Below are positions 47,704 to 57,776 of a stretch of DNA of 64,000 nt, one piece after another. The DNA is from Kribbella sp. CA-293567 (lineage in GTDB: Bacteria; Actinomycetota; Actinomycetes; Propionibacteriales; Kribbellaceae). Position numbers and translations under genes: made by a program. Location of the stretch: NCBI RefSeq assembly GCF_027627575.1, contig NZ_CP114065.1, forward strand, positions 3,782,001 to 3,846,000, written 5' to 3'. The stretch's first letter is position 1; each line of letters starts with the position of its first letter. The notes under the pieces were generated by a model. The model was not told the DNA's origin. It was given only the letters and a program-made list of their open reading frames with translations, and made no database searches.

Positions 47704-48145
47704 GGAGTTGCCGCGGTCACGCTCTCGTCAACGGCGCCGGGTCCGCTCGGAGCGAGGAGCCTCCTCGCTCGAGCTGGCGATCCTGGCGCCGTCGATCCTG
47801 GCGCTGATCTTCGTCTCCATCCAGACCGCGCTGTGGCTCTACGGCCGGTCGGTCGCGCTGAACGCGGCCCAGGAAGGGGTCTCCCGGCTGAGACTCGTCC
47901 AGCCGCCGCTCTACACCGGCGCGATCGGGGAGAAGGTCCGCGCCGACATCGAGGCGTACGCGTCCCAGCTGGGCGGCAACAGCCTCGGCAAGGCCGTGGT
48001 GCTGCCGCCCGCTTACAACAGCCCCGAGGGAATGGTGTCGTTCACGGTCACCGGTGAGACCATCTCCCTGGTCCCCGGCCTGAAACTGACCGTCAGCCGG
48101 ACCGCCACCGGCCCGATCGAAGTCTTCGAAGCAGACGACAAGTGA
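47684..48145 (+). CDS. tadE: TadE-like pseudopilin
   Basis: A minor pilin-like protein of 153 residues. Seen: a basic N-terminal leader, processing-like SERGASSLELAILAPSI with Glu in the helix, one hydrophobic segment (ILAPSILALIFVSIQTALWL), then an extracellular region with ALNAAQEGVSRLRLV, the usual TadE continuation. The start is uncertain: GTG at 47684 overlaps the pilin gene by 20 nt. Translational coupling to the pilin is likely. Confidence 0.82.
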   Translation: MRSRTAEELPRSRSRQRRRVRSERGASSLELAILAPSILALIFVSIQTALWLYGRSVALNAAQEGVSRLRLVQPPLYTGAIGEKVRADIEAYASQLGGNSLGKAVVLPPAYNSPEGMVSFTVTGETISLVPGLKLTVSRTATGPIEVFEADDK

Positions 48146-48152
48146 GTGAGGC

Positions 48153-48593
48153 ATGACCACCCTGGGGACCCGCCGCGGTGAACGCGGGACGATGGCTTTG
48201 GAGATGGTGATTCTGGCGCCTCTCCTGCTGGTCCTGTTCATGTTCCTGCTGGCCTGCGGACGCTACTTCCAGACGTCGTCCCTGCTCGAGAACGCCGCTC
48301 GCGACGGCGCCCGGTCCGCCAGCCAGTCCCGCTCCCTGGGCGACGCCCAGGGCCAGGTCGACGCCGCGGTCACCCGCACGATGGCCCAGGCGGTGAAGTC
48401 CTGCCAGGACTCGGCCGGCGGCACCATCACCACCGGCTTCGCGGCCGGTACGGCGCTGTCGGTCGAGGTGACCTGCACGATCAACTACCACGACCTCGGC
48501 CTGCTCGGCATCGGTGGCAACACCACCATCACCAAGCGGTTCAGCTCGTCCGTCGACCCCTATCGAGGTGTCCGCGATGGCAGCCAGCCCTGA
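48153..48593 (+). CDS. TadE/TadF-like pseudopilin
   Basis: A second minor pilin-like protein of 146 residues. Seen: ERGTMALEMVILAPLLLVLF (leader end, Glu and helix), LLACGRYFQTSSLLENAARD and GARSASQSRSLGDAQ after the helix, and a Cys pair (KSCQDSAGG and EVTCTINY) likely to be disulfide bonded outside. It starts 7 nt after tadE and overlaps the next gene by 17 nt. Confidence 0.85.
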   Translation: MTTLGTRRGERGTMALEMVILAPLLLVLFMFLLACGRYFQTSSLLENAARDGARSASQSRSLGDAQGQVDAAVTRTMAQAVKSCQDSAGGTITTGFAAGTALSVEVTCTINYHDLGLLGIGGNTTITKRFSSSVDPYRGVRDGSQP

Positions 48594-49467
48594 CCCCGGC
48601 GCGGCCGGTACGCCGGCCCGCCCCCGCGCTCGGCGGTCCGCACCCTGGCGGCAGCTCGCCGCCTTCGTCCGAATCGATGCCCCCGGCAACCACCGCGGCG
48701 CGCTCAGCCCCGCGGTCGCGATCCTCGCGGTGATGATCTTCACCCTGGCCGGCCTCGTCATCGACGGCGGCCGCCAGCTCGGCGCCAAGTCCCGCGCCAT
48801 CGGCTACGCCCAGGAAGCCGCCCGGGTCGGCGCGGCCACCATCGTCTTCAACAGCGCCGAAGCCAGGATCGACACCCTCAAGGCCGGCACCGCGGTCTCG
48901 GCCTTCTGCGCCCAGATCGTCTCCAACGACAAGGCCGTCCAGAAGTGCGGCACCACCGAACTCACCGACGACGCCGTCAAGGTCGAGGTCGTGATCGGCA
49001 ACAAGACCACCTTCCTCGGCATGGTCGGCATCGGCAACCTGAACGCCAGCGGGAGCGGCGAAGCCCACCCGGAGCAAGGTGTCACCAAGGCCGACGACAG
49101 CCCGAAGATCCCGCCGATCGTGATCGGCACCCGAACCGACGGTCCGGGACAGATCCCGGTCACCAGCACGGCGGTCCCGCCGACACTGGACATTCCGTGC
49201 CCGTCGAACTGGACCATCGGCGCCTCGACCCCGCCATGGACGCTCCCGTTCCCGCTGCCGAGGAGTTGTACCCCCAGCATCACCCCGTCGCCGACCGACT
49301 CCGACGACACCGAGACGACGGCGCCGACGAGATCGGTGCCGACGAAGAGTCCGTCCAAGCCGCCGGGCTCGACCAAACCTCCGGTCTCGACCAAGCCGAC
49401 CAAACCGCCTGGCGGTGGCGCGCCCGTCGGAGTACCGCAAAACTCCGTGCCCCCGGCAGCCAACTGA
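48577..49467 (+). CDS. TadG-like membrane protein with Pro/Thr-rich tail
   Basis: A 296-residue pilus-locus protein. Seen: a cytosolic basic leader, one transmembrane helix with LSPAVAILAVMIFTLAGLVI followed by DGGRQLGAKSRAIGYAQEAA, the Flp/Tad-associated motif. An extracellular domain has C-C spacing (AFCAQIVSNDKAVQKCG), and a long disordered tail is rich in Pro, Thr and Ser with KPP repeats (about 240-296). No von Willebrand domain is present, unlike long TadG. The ATG at 48577 has GAGG upstream. It overlaps the lipoprotein gene by 1 nt. Confidence 0.78.
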   Translation: MAASPDPGAAGTPARPRARRSAPWRQLAAFVRIDAPGNHRGALSPAVAILAVMIFTLAGLVIDGGRQLGAKSRAIGYAQEAARVGAATIVFNSAEARIDTLKAGTAVSAFCAQIVSNDKAVQKCGTTELTDDAVKVEVVIGNKTTFLGMVGIGNLNASGSGEAHPEQGVTKADDSPKIPPIVIGTRTDGPGQIPVTSTAVPPTLDIPCPSNWTIGASTPPWTLPFPLPRSCTPSITPSPTDSDDTETTAPTRSVPTKSPSKPPGSTKPPVSTKPTKPPGGGAPVGVPQNSVPPAAN

Positions 49468-50150
49468 TGATCCGCCCCGACCGCCTAGGAGCCTCCGTCG
49501 TGCGACGTACAGCCATCCCAGCCGCCCTGCTGTCCGCGGCCCTGCTGCTGTCCGCCTGCGGTGGCAGTTCGGAGGACGGCGGGATGCCGGTGCCGGTCGA
49601 AGGCGGCGACGCTCCCACCATCACCCTCAGCGGTACGCCGAGCGCGCAGCCCACCGCCGCCCCGACGAAGAAGCCGTCAGCCCCGGTGACCACTGCCGCT
49701 CCGCCGCCCCCGGCCAAGGGGCAGGTGACCGTCGTCGCCGGGAACTTCGCGAGCAACCCCGCCGTCCAAGGCCTCGTGAAGAGCTACCCGGTCTATTTCA
49801 GTGCACTGGTCGCCCGGGACGCCGACATCATCAAGAACAATTTCCCGGCCTATTTCTACGCCGATGTCCAGCAGGGCATCGACGAAGCCAAGCGCAACGG
49901 CTGGGTGATGAAACCACCGGGCAGCGTGGTGGTGATGGGCACCTCGCCGCAGCCGCCCGACGTGATCAGGGTGAAGCTGTGCCGCTCCCAGACCACGCAG
50001 TACTGGAATCCCGGCAGTAAGAGTTGGGTCGTAGCCGCGAAGGGTGCACCGCAGGTGATCGACATGATCCGTACCGGCCTGGGCTGGTTGCCTTACCAGT
50101 TGGCACCGTCAACCGGCGTGAATTGCGCAAAGGTGCGTTTTCCGGCCTAG
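49467..50150 (+). CDS. Lipoprotein of the Tad locus
   Basis: An exported protein of 227 residues. Seen: a signal with RRTAIPAALLSAALLLSAC (lipobox LLSAC, Cys about 31), a low-complexity Pro/Thr/Ala linker (about 50-85), then a folded domain beginning VTVVAGNFASNPAVQGLVKS with a late Cys pair (VKLCRSQTTQYW and TGVNCAKVRF). No family was recognised. The start overlaps the preceding stop by 1 nt, so it is part of the pilus operon and could be a surface or tip component. Confidence 0.8.
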   Translation: MIRPDRLGASVVRRTAIPAALLSAALLLSACGGSSEDGGMPVPVEGGDAPTITLSGTPSAQPTAAPTKKPSAPVTTAAPPPPAKGQVTVVAGNFASNPAVQGLVKSYPVYFSALVARDADIIKNNFPAYFYADVQQGIDEAKRNGWVMKPPGSVVVMGTSPQPPDVIRVKLCRSQTTQYWNPGSKSWVVAAKGAPQVIDMIRTGLGWLPYQLAPSTGVNCAKVRFPA

Positions 50151-50256
50151 ATCGAAACAGAATCGTTGACAGAAACGCGTGACGGGACACAATTCACCGG
50201 GCATGATGCCCCTGGTCGAAGATAACCTGCCAGTAGGACAAGACTCTGGAGTGAGG

Positions 50257-51198
50257 ATGCGCAACCGAGTGAGCCGAGGGCTGATCGCCCTCACCACAGT
50301 GGTCGCACTACTGGCGGTCTACCCGACGTCGACCGCCTCGGCGGACACGATCACCTCGGGCGACAAGGTCTGCAGCATGTACGTCAACTCCGTGGGCTTC
50401 GGTGCCTTCTGCAGTTCCGGCGCCGCCTACTTCGGTGATGGCCCCCCGCCGCCGACCTGGAAGCAACGGCTCGGCAACAACATCTTCATCCCCTGCCGCG
50501 ACTTCGACGTTCCCCGAGGCATCAAGCTCGGGCCACCGCCGGAGGGCAAGACCTGGGTCCTCCGGGTAACGATCGAGGACTACGACCTCGACACGGTCAA
50601 TGGCGGTACGGGCGTCCACCTGGAGCGAGCGATCGTCCCGGTGTCCGGTGACGAGCGGCAGCAGTGCCGCAGAACCGACTACATGGAACCGTTCTGGGCC
50701 GAGTTCGGCAGCACCTACCCGGACCCGGCGCTGCAGGTGAAGCCGACCTACACCCCGCGGGTCAACGTCCCGGCGTACTTCTCGCTGACGCGGGAAAGCT
50801 CCATGATCCTGAAGAACACCCAGGGTGACCCGGAGCTGGACAGTGCCTTCTACGACCTCACCCACAACCTCACCATGCGCGGTCTGGTGACGATGATGAA
50901 GGTCGATCCGGGTGACGGAACGCCGCCTTTCGAGTGCCGGATGGGCGTCGGGAAGCTCGACGACAACTTCGACGGCTACGACGAGAAGGCCGACCCGTTC
51001 TCCCAGATGAGCACCTGCTCGCACAAGTACAAGCGGTCGAGCGCGAACCAGCCCGACGGGATGTACACGGTGAAGCTGACGATCACCTGGACGGTCGCCT
51101 ACTGGAAGGGCGGGCCGAACTGGATCCCGGTCGGCACCGCCGACATCAACGCGGTACAACGCCTGCCTGTGCAGGAATTGCAGTCCATCGGTGGGTAA
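50257..51198 (+). CDS. Secreted protein of the Tad locus
   Basis: A 313-residue exported protein. Seen: a Sec signal peptide (RGLIALTTVVALLAVYPTST, cleavage near ASA-DT), then a beta-rich domain with several cysteines (KVCSMY, AFCSSG, IPCRDFD, QQCRRTD, FECRMG, STCSHKY) suggesting three disulfides, and tryptophan-rich ends (TWTVAYWKGGPNW). No family recognised. I chose the ATG at 50257 from the signal peptide and GGAG upstream. A 106-bp gap separates it from the lipoprotein gene; it lies 13 nt before the LysM-BTAD gene. Confidence 0.82.
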   Translation: MRNRVSRGLIALTTVVALLAVYPTSTASADTITSGDKVCSMYVNSVGFGAFCSSGAAYFGDGPPPPTWKQRLGNNIFIPCRDFDVPRGIKLGPPPEGKTWVLRVTIEDYDLDTVNGGTGVHLERAIVPVSGDERQQCRRTDYMEPFWAEFGSTYPDPALQVKPTYTPRVNVPAYFSLTRESSMILKNTQGDPELDSAFYDLTHNLTMRGLVTMMKVDPGDGTPPFECRMGVGKLDDNFDGYDEKADPFSQMSTCSHKYKRSSANQPDGMYTVKLTITWTVAYWKGGPNWIPVGTADINAVQRLPVQELQSIGG

Positions 51199-51211
51199 GG
51201 GAGGCACGACG

Positions 51212-54178
51212 ATGGTGAAGACGGGTGAGCCGGTGCGCAACGCGCGGCTGCCGCAGCGGTCGAGCGGTGGGGCGGGGGAGCGGCTCAAGGGGCTGGCTTC
51301 GCTGCTGGCGATCGTCGCGATCGTGGGTGGCGTTCCGTACGTGCTGCTCCGGTTCTTCGGTACGCCGTGGCCGGACCAGGTGCCGGACCGGGACTTCCTG
51401 GTCAACCAGCTGACCGCCGAGACGATCATCGGCATCATCACCTTCTTCGTCTGGCTGGCCTGGCTGCACTTCGTCGTCTGCCTGGTCGCGGAGGCGATCG
51501 CCGAGATCAAGGGGCACGGGCTGTCGCCGCGGGTGCCGCTGGGTGGCGGTTCGCAGACGCTGGCCCGCCGGCTGATCTCGGGCGTCGTGCTGATCGCGGG
51601 GGCCGCCAGCGTCACGCTGCCGGCCGCCACCGCGGTCACCTCCGCGCCGCTCGGCAACCCGTCCTCGGTGAGTGTTTCCCAGGGCAACGACAGCAGCGCC
51701 GCCCAGGACGCGTTCCGGCAGAACGAGCCGCGCAGCACGGTCCAGGTCGGCGCGCCGTCGGTGAAGCGCACGCACACCGGCGTACGGACGAACAACGACC
51801 AGGCCGGTCAGGTCGTGAAGTACACCGAGGTCAAGCCGCCGCAGGGCCGCAACTACGACTGCCTGTGGGACATCGCGGAGCGCTACCTCGGCGAAGGCCG
51901 GCGGTACAAGGAGATCTACGAGCTCAACAAGAACAAGCTGCAGCCCGACGGGCGCCGGCTGACCAACCCGGATCTGATCATGCCGGGCTGGCAGGTGCGG
52001 TTGCCGGCCGACGCCAAGGGCGCCGGGGTGCACACCGTGCTCGTCAACGTGGACCACAAGGCGGCGACCAAGACGTCGCCGACCGCGAGGCCCAGCGCCA
52101 AGCCGACCGCGAAGGCCAACGCGTCGAGCGAAACGCGGACCGCCGAGCAGGGCACGAACGCGACCGGCAGCCGCTGGTTCGAGCAGCAGCAGGCCGAGGC
52201 GGGTTCGTCGATCGGGATCGGCAGCGCCGCGAACGACCCGACCGCCAAGACCGGTCAGCAGGGTTCCGAGACGGGCGCGGGCGAGAAGGCGTCCGCCGAG
52301 CAGGATGAGCCGGTGCAGGCCGGGACCCCGGTCGAGGACGCCGGGTTCGACACCACTCAGGCCGGCATCTACGGCTTCGGCGCCACGTTGCTCGCCGCTG
52401 GTCTCGCCCTCGCGCTGAGGCGTCGTCGGGGCTGGGCCCAGGGCCCCGGTCCGAAGGCGGCCGGGCATCGGCAGACCGAGATCGGCCTGCGCCTGGCGTC
52501 CGACGTACCGACTGCTCGTTTCGTCGACAACGCTCTGCGTTCACTCGGCGCGACACTGACCAGCGACAACCGCGTGATGCCGACCGTGGTGGCTGCTCTG
52601 GTCACCGATCGCGCGCTGACGCTCGTGCTGGAGCCGGGGGAGTCCCCGGCGGCACCTCCGGGCCCGTGGCAGGCCATCGCCGACGGCACCCGCTGGGTAC
52701 TGCGCCGCGCCTACGCGCCGGAGGGCGACGTGGACGCGCCCGCGCCGTACCCGACTCTGGTCACCCTCGGCCGCAACGCCGACGGGGCGACCGTGCTGGT
52801 CGATCTCGACACGGCCGACGGCATCGTCAGCTTCGGCGGCGTCACGAACGCCTCCCGGGACGTCGTCGGTTCGCTCGCGGCCGAGCTGGCCACGAACCTG
52901 TGGTCCGAAGGCGCCCACGTCAGCATGATCGGCTTCGGCGACGACCTGTCGACGCTGGCGCCGAGCCGCTTGAGCTACTGGGTGCGACTGGACGACGCGT
53001 TGCGCGAGGTGACGCGCCGGACGGACGCCCAGGTGCAGGCCTGCGAGCGGCGGGACGCCACCAGCGTCGCCGACGCCCGGCTGGCTCACCCGGACCCGAT
53101 GCTGTGGGGTCCGGAGATCATCTTCATGTCGGCGCCGCCGTCGCCGGAGGAGGAGCAGCAGCTCGCCCGGCTGGCCAACGACCCGAAGCGCTGTGTCGCG
53201 GTGGTCGTCGTCGGTGACGTGATGAGTTCACCGTGGCGGTTCGTGGTGGACGAGAAGAACCAGGCCGTCTGCCGGCTGCTCGGGCTCGAGGTCGATGCCC
53301 ACAGCATCAACCCGTCCCAGTTCGCGGATCTGGTCGCGCTGTTCGGTGTGGCCGAGTCGGAGGCGCTGGACAAGCGGCGCGGCGACCAGGACCTGCCGGC
53401 GTACGAGTTCTCCCAGGCCGACCTGACCCGTCCGGCGCCGGTCGAGGTCGATCTGCTCGGTCCGGTCGAGGTGGACGCCAGTGGCGAGCTCGACCCGGGT
53501 CGGGTCGCGCTGTCGACGGAGATCGTGGCGTTCCTGGCCAGCCAGGACTACGGCGTACACCCGAACGTGCTGGCCGGAGCGATCTGGCCGCGCGGGATCA
53601 GCGACGAGCTGCGCAACGCGGCGCTGGAGCACACCCGCAAGTGGGTGGGCGTCGACGCCATGTACGCCGACGAGTCCGGCCGCTGGCTGCTCAACCGCAG
53701 CATCGTCCGGGTCGACTGGGACGTCTTCCGCACGCTGGCCAAGCAGGCGTCGCTGATGGACGACCCGCGCGCTCCGCTGTCGACGGCTCTGAGCCTGGTG
53801 CACGGGCAGTCCTGGTCGAACCTGCCCGCCGGACGCTACTCCTGGCTCGCTGCTTCCGGCATCGAGCGCAAGATGGCCGAGGCAGTCGTCGACGCGGCAC
53901 TGAAGCTGGCAGAAGCGGGCCTGAGCCACAACGACGGCAACCTGGCCCGTACGGCGCTGCAGACCGGCCTGAGCTTCTCACCGGCCTCCGAGGACCTGTG
54001 GCGAGCCACCCTGCGCCTGGCCGCGCACTTCGGTACGACGAACGACGTCTCCAACGTCGCCGGCCAGATGTACTCGGCCCTCGCCAAGCACGGCGGCCCC
54101 CGCGGCGCCGAGCCCGAGACCGACGCCCTGGTCGACGAGCTCCTACCGGGCTACCACCGCCCCGCCGCGGTCGCGTAG
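51212..54178 (+). CDS. Membrane protein with LysM domain and C-terminal winged-helix/BTAD region
   Basis: A 988-residue protein. Seen in order: transmembrane helices about 26-47, 70-96 and 121-142; a LysM domain about 203-266 (YDCLWDIAERYLGEGRRYKE, NPDLIMPGWQVRLP); a Lys/Ala/Thr-rich linker; a fourth helix about 384-403 followed by RRRRG; a long domain about 410-740 of unknown type. From 745, EVDLLGPVEVDASG opens a winged-helix region (FLASQDYGVHPNVLAGAIWP) and a BTAD-type helical repeat region (YSWLAASGIERKMAEAVVDA) to the end. The four helices place LysM outside and the regulator-like part inside. It may couple cell-wall state to pilus control (inference). ATG at 51212 has GGGAGG upstream. 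Confidence 0.88.
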   Translation: MVKTGEPVRNARLPQRSSGGAGERLKGLASLLAIVAIVGGVPYVLLRFFGTPWPDQVPDRDFLVNQLTAETIIGIITFFVWLAWLHFVVCLVAEAIAEIKGHGLSPRVPLGGGSQTLARRLISGVVLIAGAASVTLPAATAVTSAPLGNPSSVSVSQGNDSSAAQDAFRQNEPRSTVQVGAPSVKRTHTGVRTNNDQAGQVVKYTEVKPPQGRNYDCLWDIAERYLGEGRRYKEIYELNKNKLQPDGRRLTNPDLIMPGWQVRLPADAKGAGVHTVLVNVDHKAATKTSPTARPSAKPTAKANASSETRTAEQGTNATGSRWFEQQQAEAGSSIGIGSAANDPTAKTGQQGSETGAGEKASAEQDEPVQAGTPVEDAGFDTTQAGIYGFGATLLAAGLALALRRRRGWAQGPGPKAAGHRQTEIGLRLASDVPTARFVDNALRSLGATLTSDNRVMPTVVAALVTDRALTLVLEPGESPAAPPGPWQAIADGTRWVLRRAYAPEGDVDAPAPYPTLVTLGRNADGATVLVDLDTADGIVSFGGVTNASRDVVGSLAAELATNLWSEGAHVSMIGFGDDLSTLAPSRLSYWVRLDDALREVTRRTDAQVQACERRDATSVADARLAHPDPMLWGPEIIFMSAPPSPEEEQQLARLANDPKRCVAVVVVGDVMSSPWRFVVDEKNQAVCRLLGLEVDAHSINPSQFADLVALFGVAESEALDKRRGDQDLPAYEFSQADLTRPAPVEVDLLGPVEVDASGELDPGRVALSTEIVAFLASQDYGVHPNVLAGAIWPRGISDELRNAALEHTRKWVGVDAMYADESGRWLLNRSIVRVDWDVFRTLAKQASLMDDPRAPLSTALSLVHGQSWSNLPAGRYSWLAASGIERKMAEAVVDAALKLAEAGLSHNDGNLARTALQTGLSFSPASEDLWRATLRLAAHFGTTNDVSNVAGQMYSALAKHGGPRGAEPETDALVDELLPGYHRPAAVA

Positions 54179-54194
54179 TACCGGCACCAACGAG

Positions 54195-54229
54195 AACCGC
54201 CCCGAGAGGATCTCCTCTCGGGGCGGTTT
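54195..54229. terminator. Strong bidirectional terminator at the end of the Tad locus
   Basis: A perfect 16-bp stem (AACCGCCCCGAGAGGA and its complement) with 2 unpaired bases at the tip is followed by TTTC. It lies between the LysM-BTAD gene and the convergent metallopeptidase gene; the AA on the other strand would serve that gene. Confidence 0.93.
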
Positions 54230-54241
54230 CTGTTGGATGGA

Positions 54242-55147
54242 TCAGAGCGAACTGGCGGACCAGGTGTCGCAGGTGGTCATGTCACCGGAGTCCATGCCGA
54301 TCTTGAACCACTTCATCCGCTGCTCGGCGGTGCCGTGGCTGAAGCTCTCCGGGTTGACCTGACCCTGGGTCTTCTCCTGGATGCGGTCGTCCCCGACGGA
54401 CGCGGCAGCGTCCAGGCCGCGAGCGATGTCGTCCTCGGAGAGTTCGGTGATCAGTGGCTTGCCGCCGCTGCTGGGCACCTTGGTCGCGTGGTTGGTCCAG
54501 ATGCCGGCCAGGCAGTCGGCCTGCAGCTCGGAGCGGACCGAGTCCGACTCCGGTCCCTCGCGGGACTTGATCTTGCCGAGGATGCCGTAGAGGTTCTGGA
54601 TGTGGTGGCCGTACTCGTGCGCCACGACGTACGCCTCGGCGAAGTCGCCGCCCCGGGCCCCGAGGTCGGTCTGCAGGGTCTTGAAGAACCCGAGCTCCAG
54701 GTAGACCCGCTTGTCGGGCGGGCAGTAGAACGGGCCGACCGCCGCCGTCGCGGGGCCGCAACCGGTGTTCACCGAGTTGTCGAAGACGCGCATCGGCGCC
54801 GGAACGTACTTCTTGCCCCGGCGGGGCAGCTCGGCGGCCCAGAAGTTCTGGATCGAGTTCTGGTAGAAGACGAACCGGCAGTCCTTGTTGGAGGTGAGGT
54901 CCGAGCCCTTCTTGCAGGAGTCGAGGTTGCCTGCCGCCGTGTTCTGGACGGCCGGTTCGTCGGCGCCGCCGCCCCCACCGGGGAGGCCGCCGTTCAGGAG
55001 CAGGACGATGATCAGCAGGACGACGCCGCCGATGCCACCACCGACCGGAATGCCCATGCCGCCGGGGAGCCGGCCGCCTCCGCCACCGCTGCCGCGGGTG
55101 TCTTCCACGCCACTGGTGTCCAAGTCGGCGTCAGGGTTGAATTTCAC
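54242..55147 (-). CDS. Neutral zinc metallopeptidase (YpfJ family)
   Basis: A membrane-anchored protein of 301 residues. Seen: a Gly-rich N-terminus with one hydrophobic segment (GIGGVVLLIIVLLLNGGLPG, about 38-57), an extracellular domain with Cys residues, and the zinc motif H177-E178-Y-G-H181-H182 in VVAHEYGHHIQN. The third ligand region is RSELQADCLAGIW. The C-terminus FSHGTAEQRMKWFKIGMDSG is typical of the family. The physiological substrate is unknown. Confidence 0.9.
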   Translation of the reverse strand: MKFNPDADLDTSGVEDTRGSGGGGGRLPGGMGIPVGGGIGGVVLLIIVLLLNGGLPGGGGGADEPAVQNTAAGNLDSCKKGSDLTSNKDCRFVFYQNSIQNFWAAELPRRGKKYVPAPMRVFDNSVNTGCGPATAAVGPFYCPPDKRVYLELGFFKTLQTDLGARGGDFAEAYVVAHEYGHHIQNLYGILGKIKSREGPESDSVRSELQADCLAGIWTNHATKVPSSGGKPLITELSEDDIARGLDAAASVGDDRIQEKTQGQVNPESFSHGTAEQRMKWFKIGMDSGDMTTCDTWSASSL

Positions 55148-55266
55148 ACCGCATACACTAGACCTCGTCGCTGCAAGAGGGCGCCTTGTGACGCGTCCCT
55201 GCCGGCCTGCTTCCGTTCAGCCGACCCGATGTGCTGGACCCCCGACCTGAGGACACCTGCGCCGCC

Positions 55267-56865
<1,599 letters not shown>

Positions 56866-56917
56866 GGGCTTTTCCACAGGTGACGATCGCCGCACCGAAA
56901 CCGCGGCGAGGTGCCGT

Positions 56918-57700
56918 ATGTTCACTGGCATGAGCGATCTCGGACTGCGGTTGACGGTGGACGGGCCTGTTGCCCGGGTGGTGCTGGACCGGCCGGAGGT
57001 GCGCAACGCGCAGACTCCGGCGATGTGGGCGGCCTTGTCGGACTTCGGCGCGTCGCTGTCCGGCGACGTGCGGGTGGTGGTCGTGTCGGGGGAGGGGCAG
57101 TCGTTCTCGGCCGGGCTCGACCGCAACCTGATGATGGGCGAGCCGGTCGACGGTCAGGAGCCGCTGCTTACGCTCGGGAAGAAACCCGATCCGGAGTTGC
57201 AAGAGCTGATCTCGCACTTCCAAGCGGGCTTCTCCTGGCTGCGCAGGCCGGAGATCATCAGCATTGCCGCGGTGCAGGGTCACGCGGTTGGAGCCGGTTT
57301 CCAGCTGGCGCTCGCGTGCGATCTGAGAGTCATTACTCCGGACGCGAAGTTCAGCATGCGTGAGCCGGCGCTCGGGCTGGTGCCTGATCTGGGCGGGACG
57401 CAACCGCTGGTCCAACTGGTCGGGTACTCGCGGGCGTTGGAGATCTGCGTGACGTCGCGCTGGGTCGAGGCCGACGAGGCGCTCCAGCTGGGGCTGGCGA
57501 ACATCGTGGTACCGGGCGAGGAGTTGGCTGGGACGGTGAAGGACCTGTCGGAGGCGGTGCTGTCGCCGCTGGTCGGCGCGGTGCGGGAGACCAAGGCGCT
57601 GCTGCTGGGCGCCGCCGATCGTTCGTACGACGAACAGCTGACTGCCGAGCGCGAGGCGCAGACGCGGCGGCTGAAGGAGCTCATCGCCCAGTTCGGCTGA
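56918..57700 (+). CDS. Enoyl-CoA hydratase/isomerase family protein
   Basis: A crotonase-fold enzyme of 260 residues. Seen: VARVVLDRPEVRNAQTPAMW, the oxyanion-hole segment GEGQSFSAGLDRN, IAAVQGHAVGAGFQLALACD, and FSMREPALGLVPDLGGT with a Glu in the usual catalytic position. The upstream catalytic Glu of classical hydratases is not obvious, so an isomerase or other acyl-CoA reaction is possible. The ATG at 56918 has GAGG 6 nt upstream. It sits 52 nt behind the ABC-F gene. Confidence 0.9.
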   Translation: MFTGMSDLGLRLTVDGPVARVVLDRPEVRNAQTPAMWAALSDFGASLSGDVRVVVVSGEGQSFSAGLDRNLMMGEPVDGQEPLLTLGKKPDPELQELISHFQAGFSWLRRPEIISIAAVQGHAVGAGFQLALACDLRVITPDAKFSMREPALGLVPDLGGTQPLVQLVGYSRALEICVTSRWVEADEALQLGLANIVVPGEELAGTVKDLSEAVLSPLVGAVRETKALLLGAADRSYDEQLTAEREAQTRRLKELIAQFG

Positions 57701-57776
57701 CCGGCGCCGGGCGGGAAGTTTCGGACGACCTCAAGTGTTGTCAAGGTTGACGAGTTGATTGCGGGGAGGGGACCGG

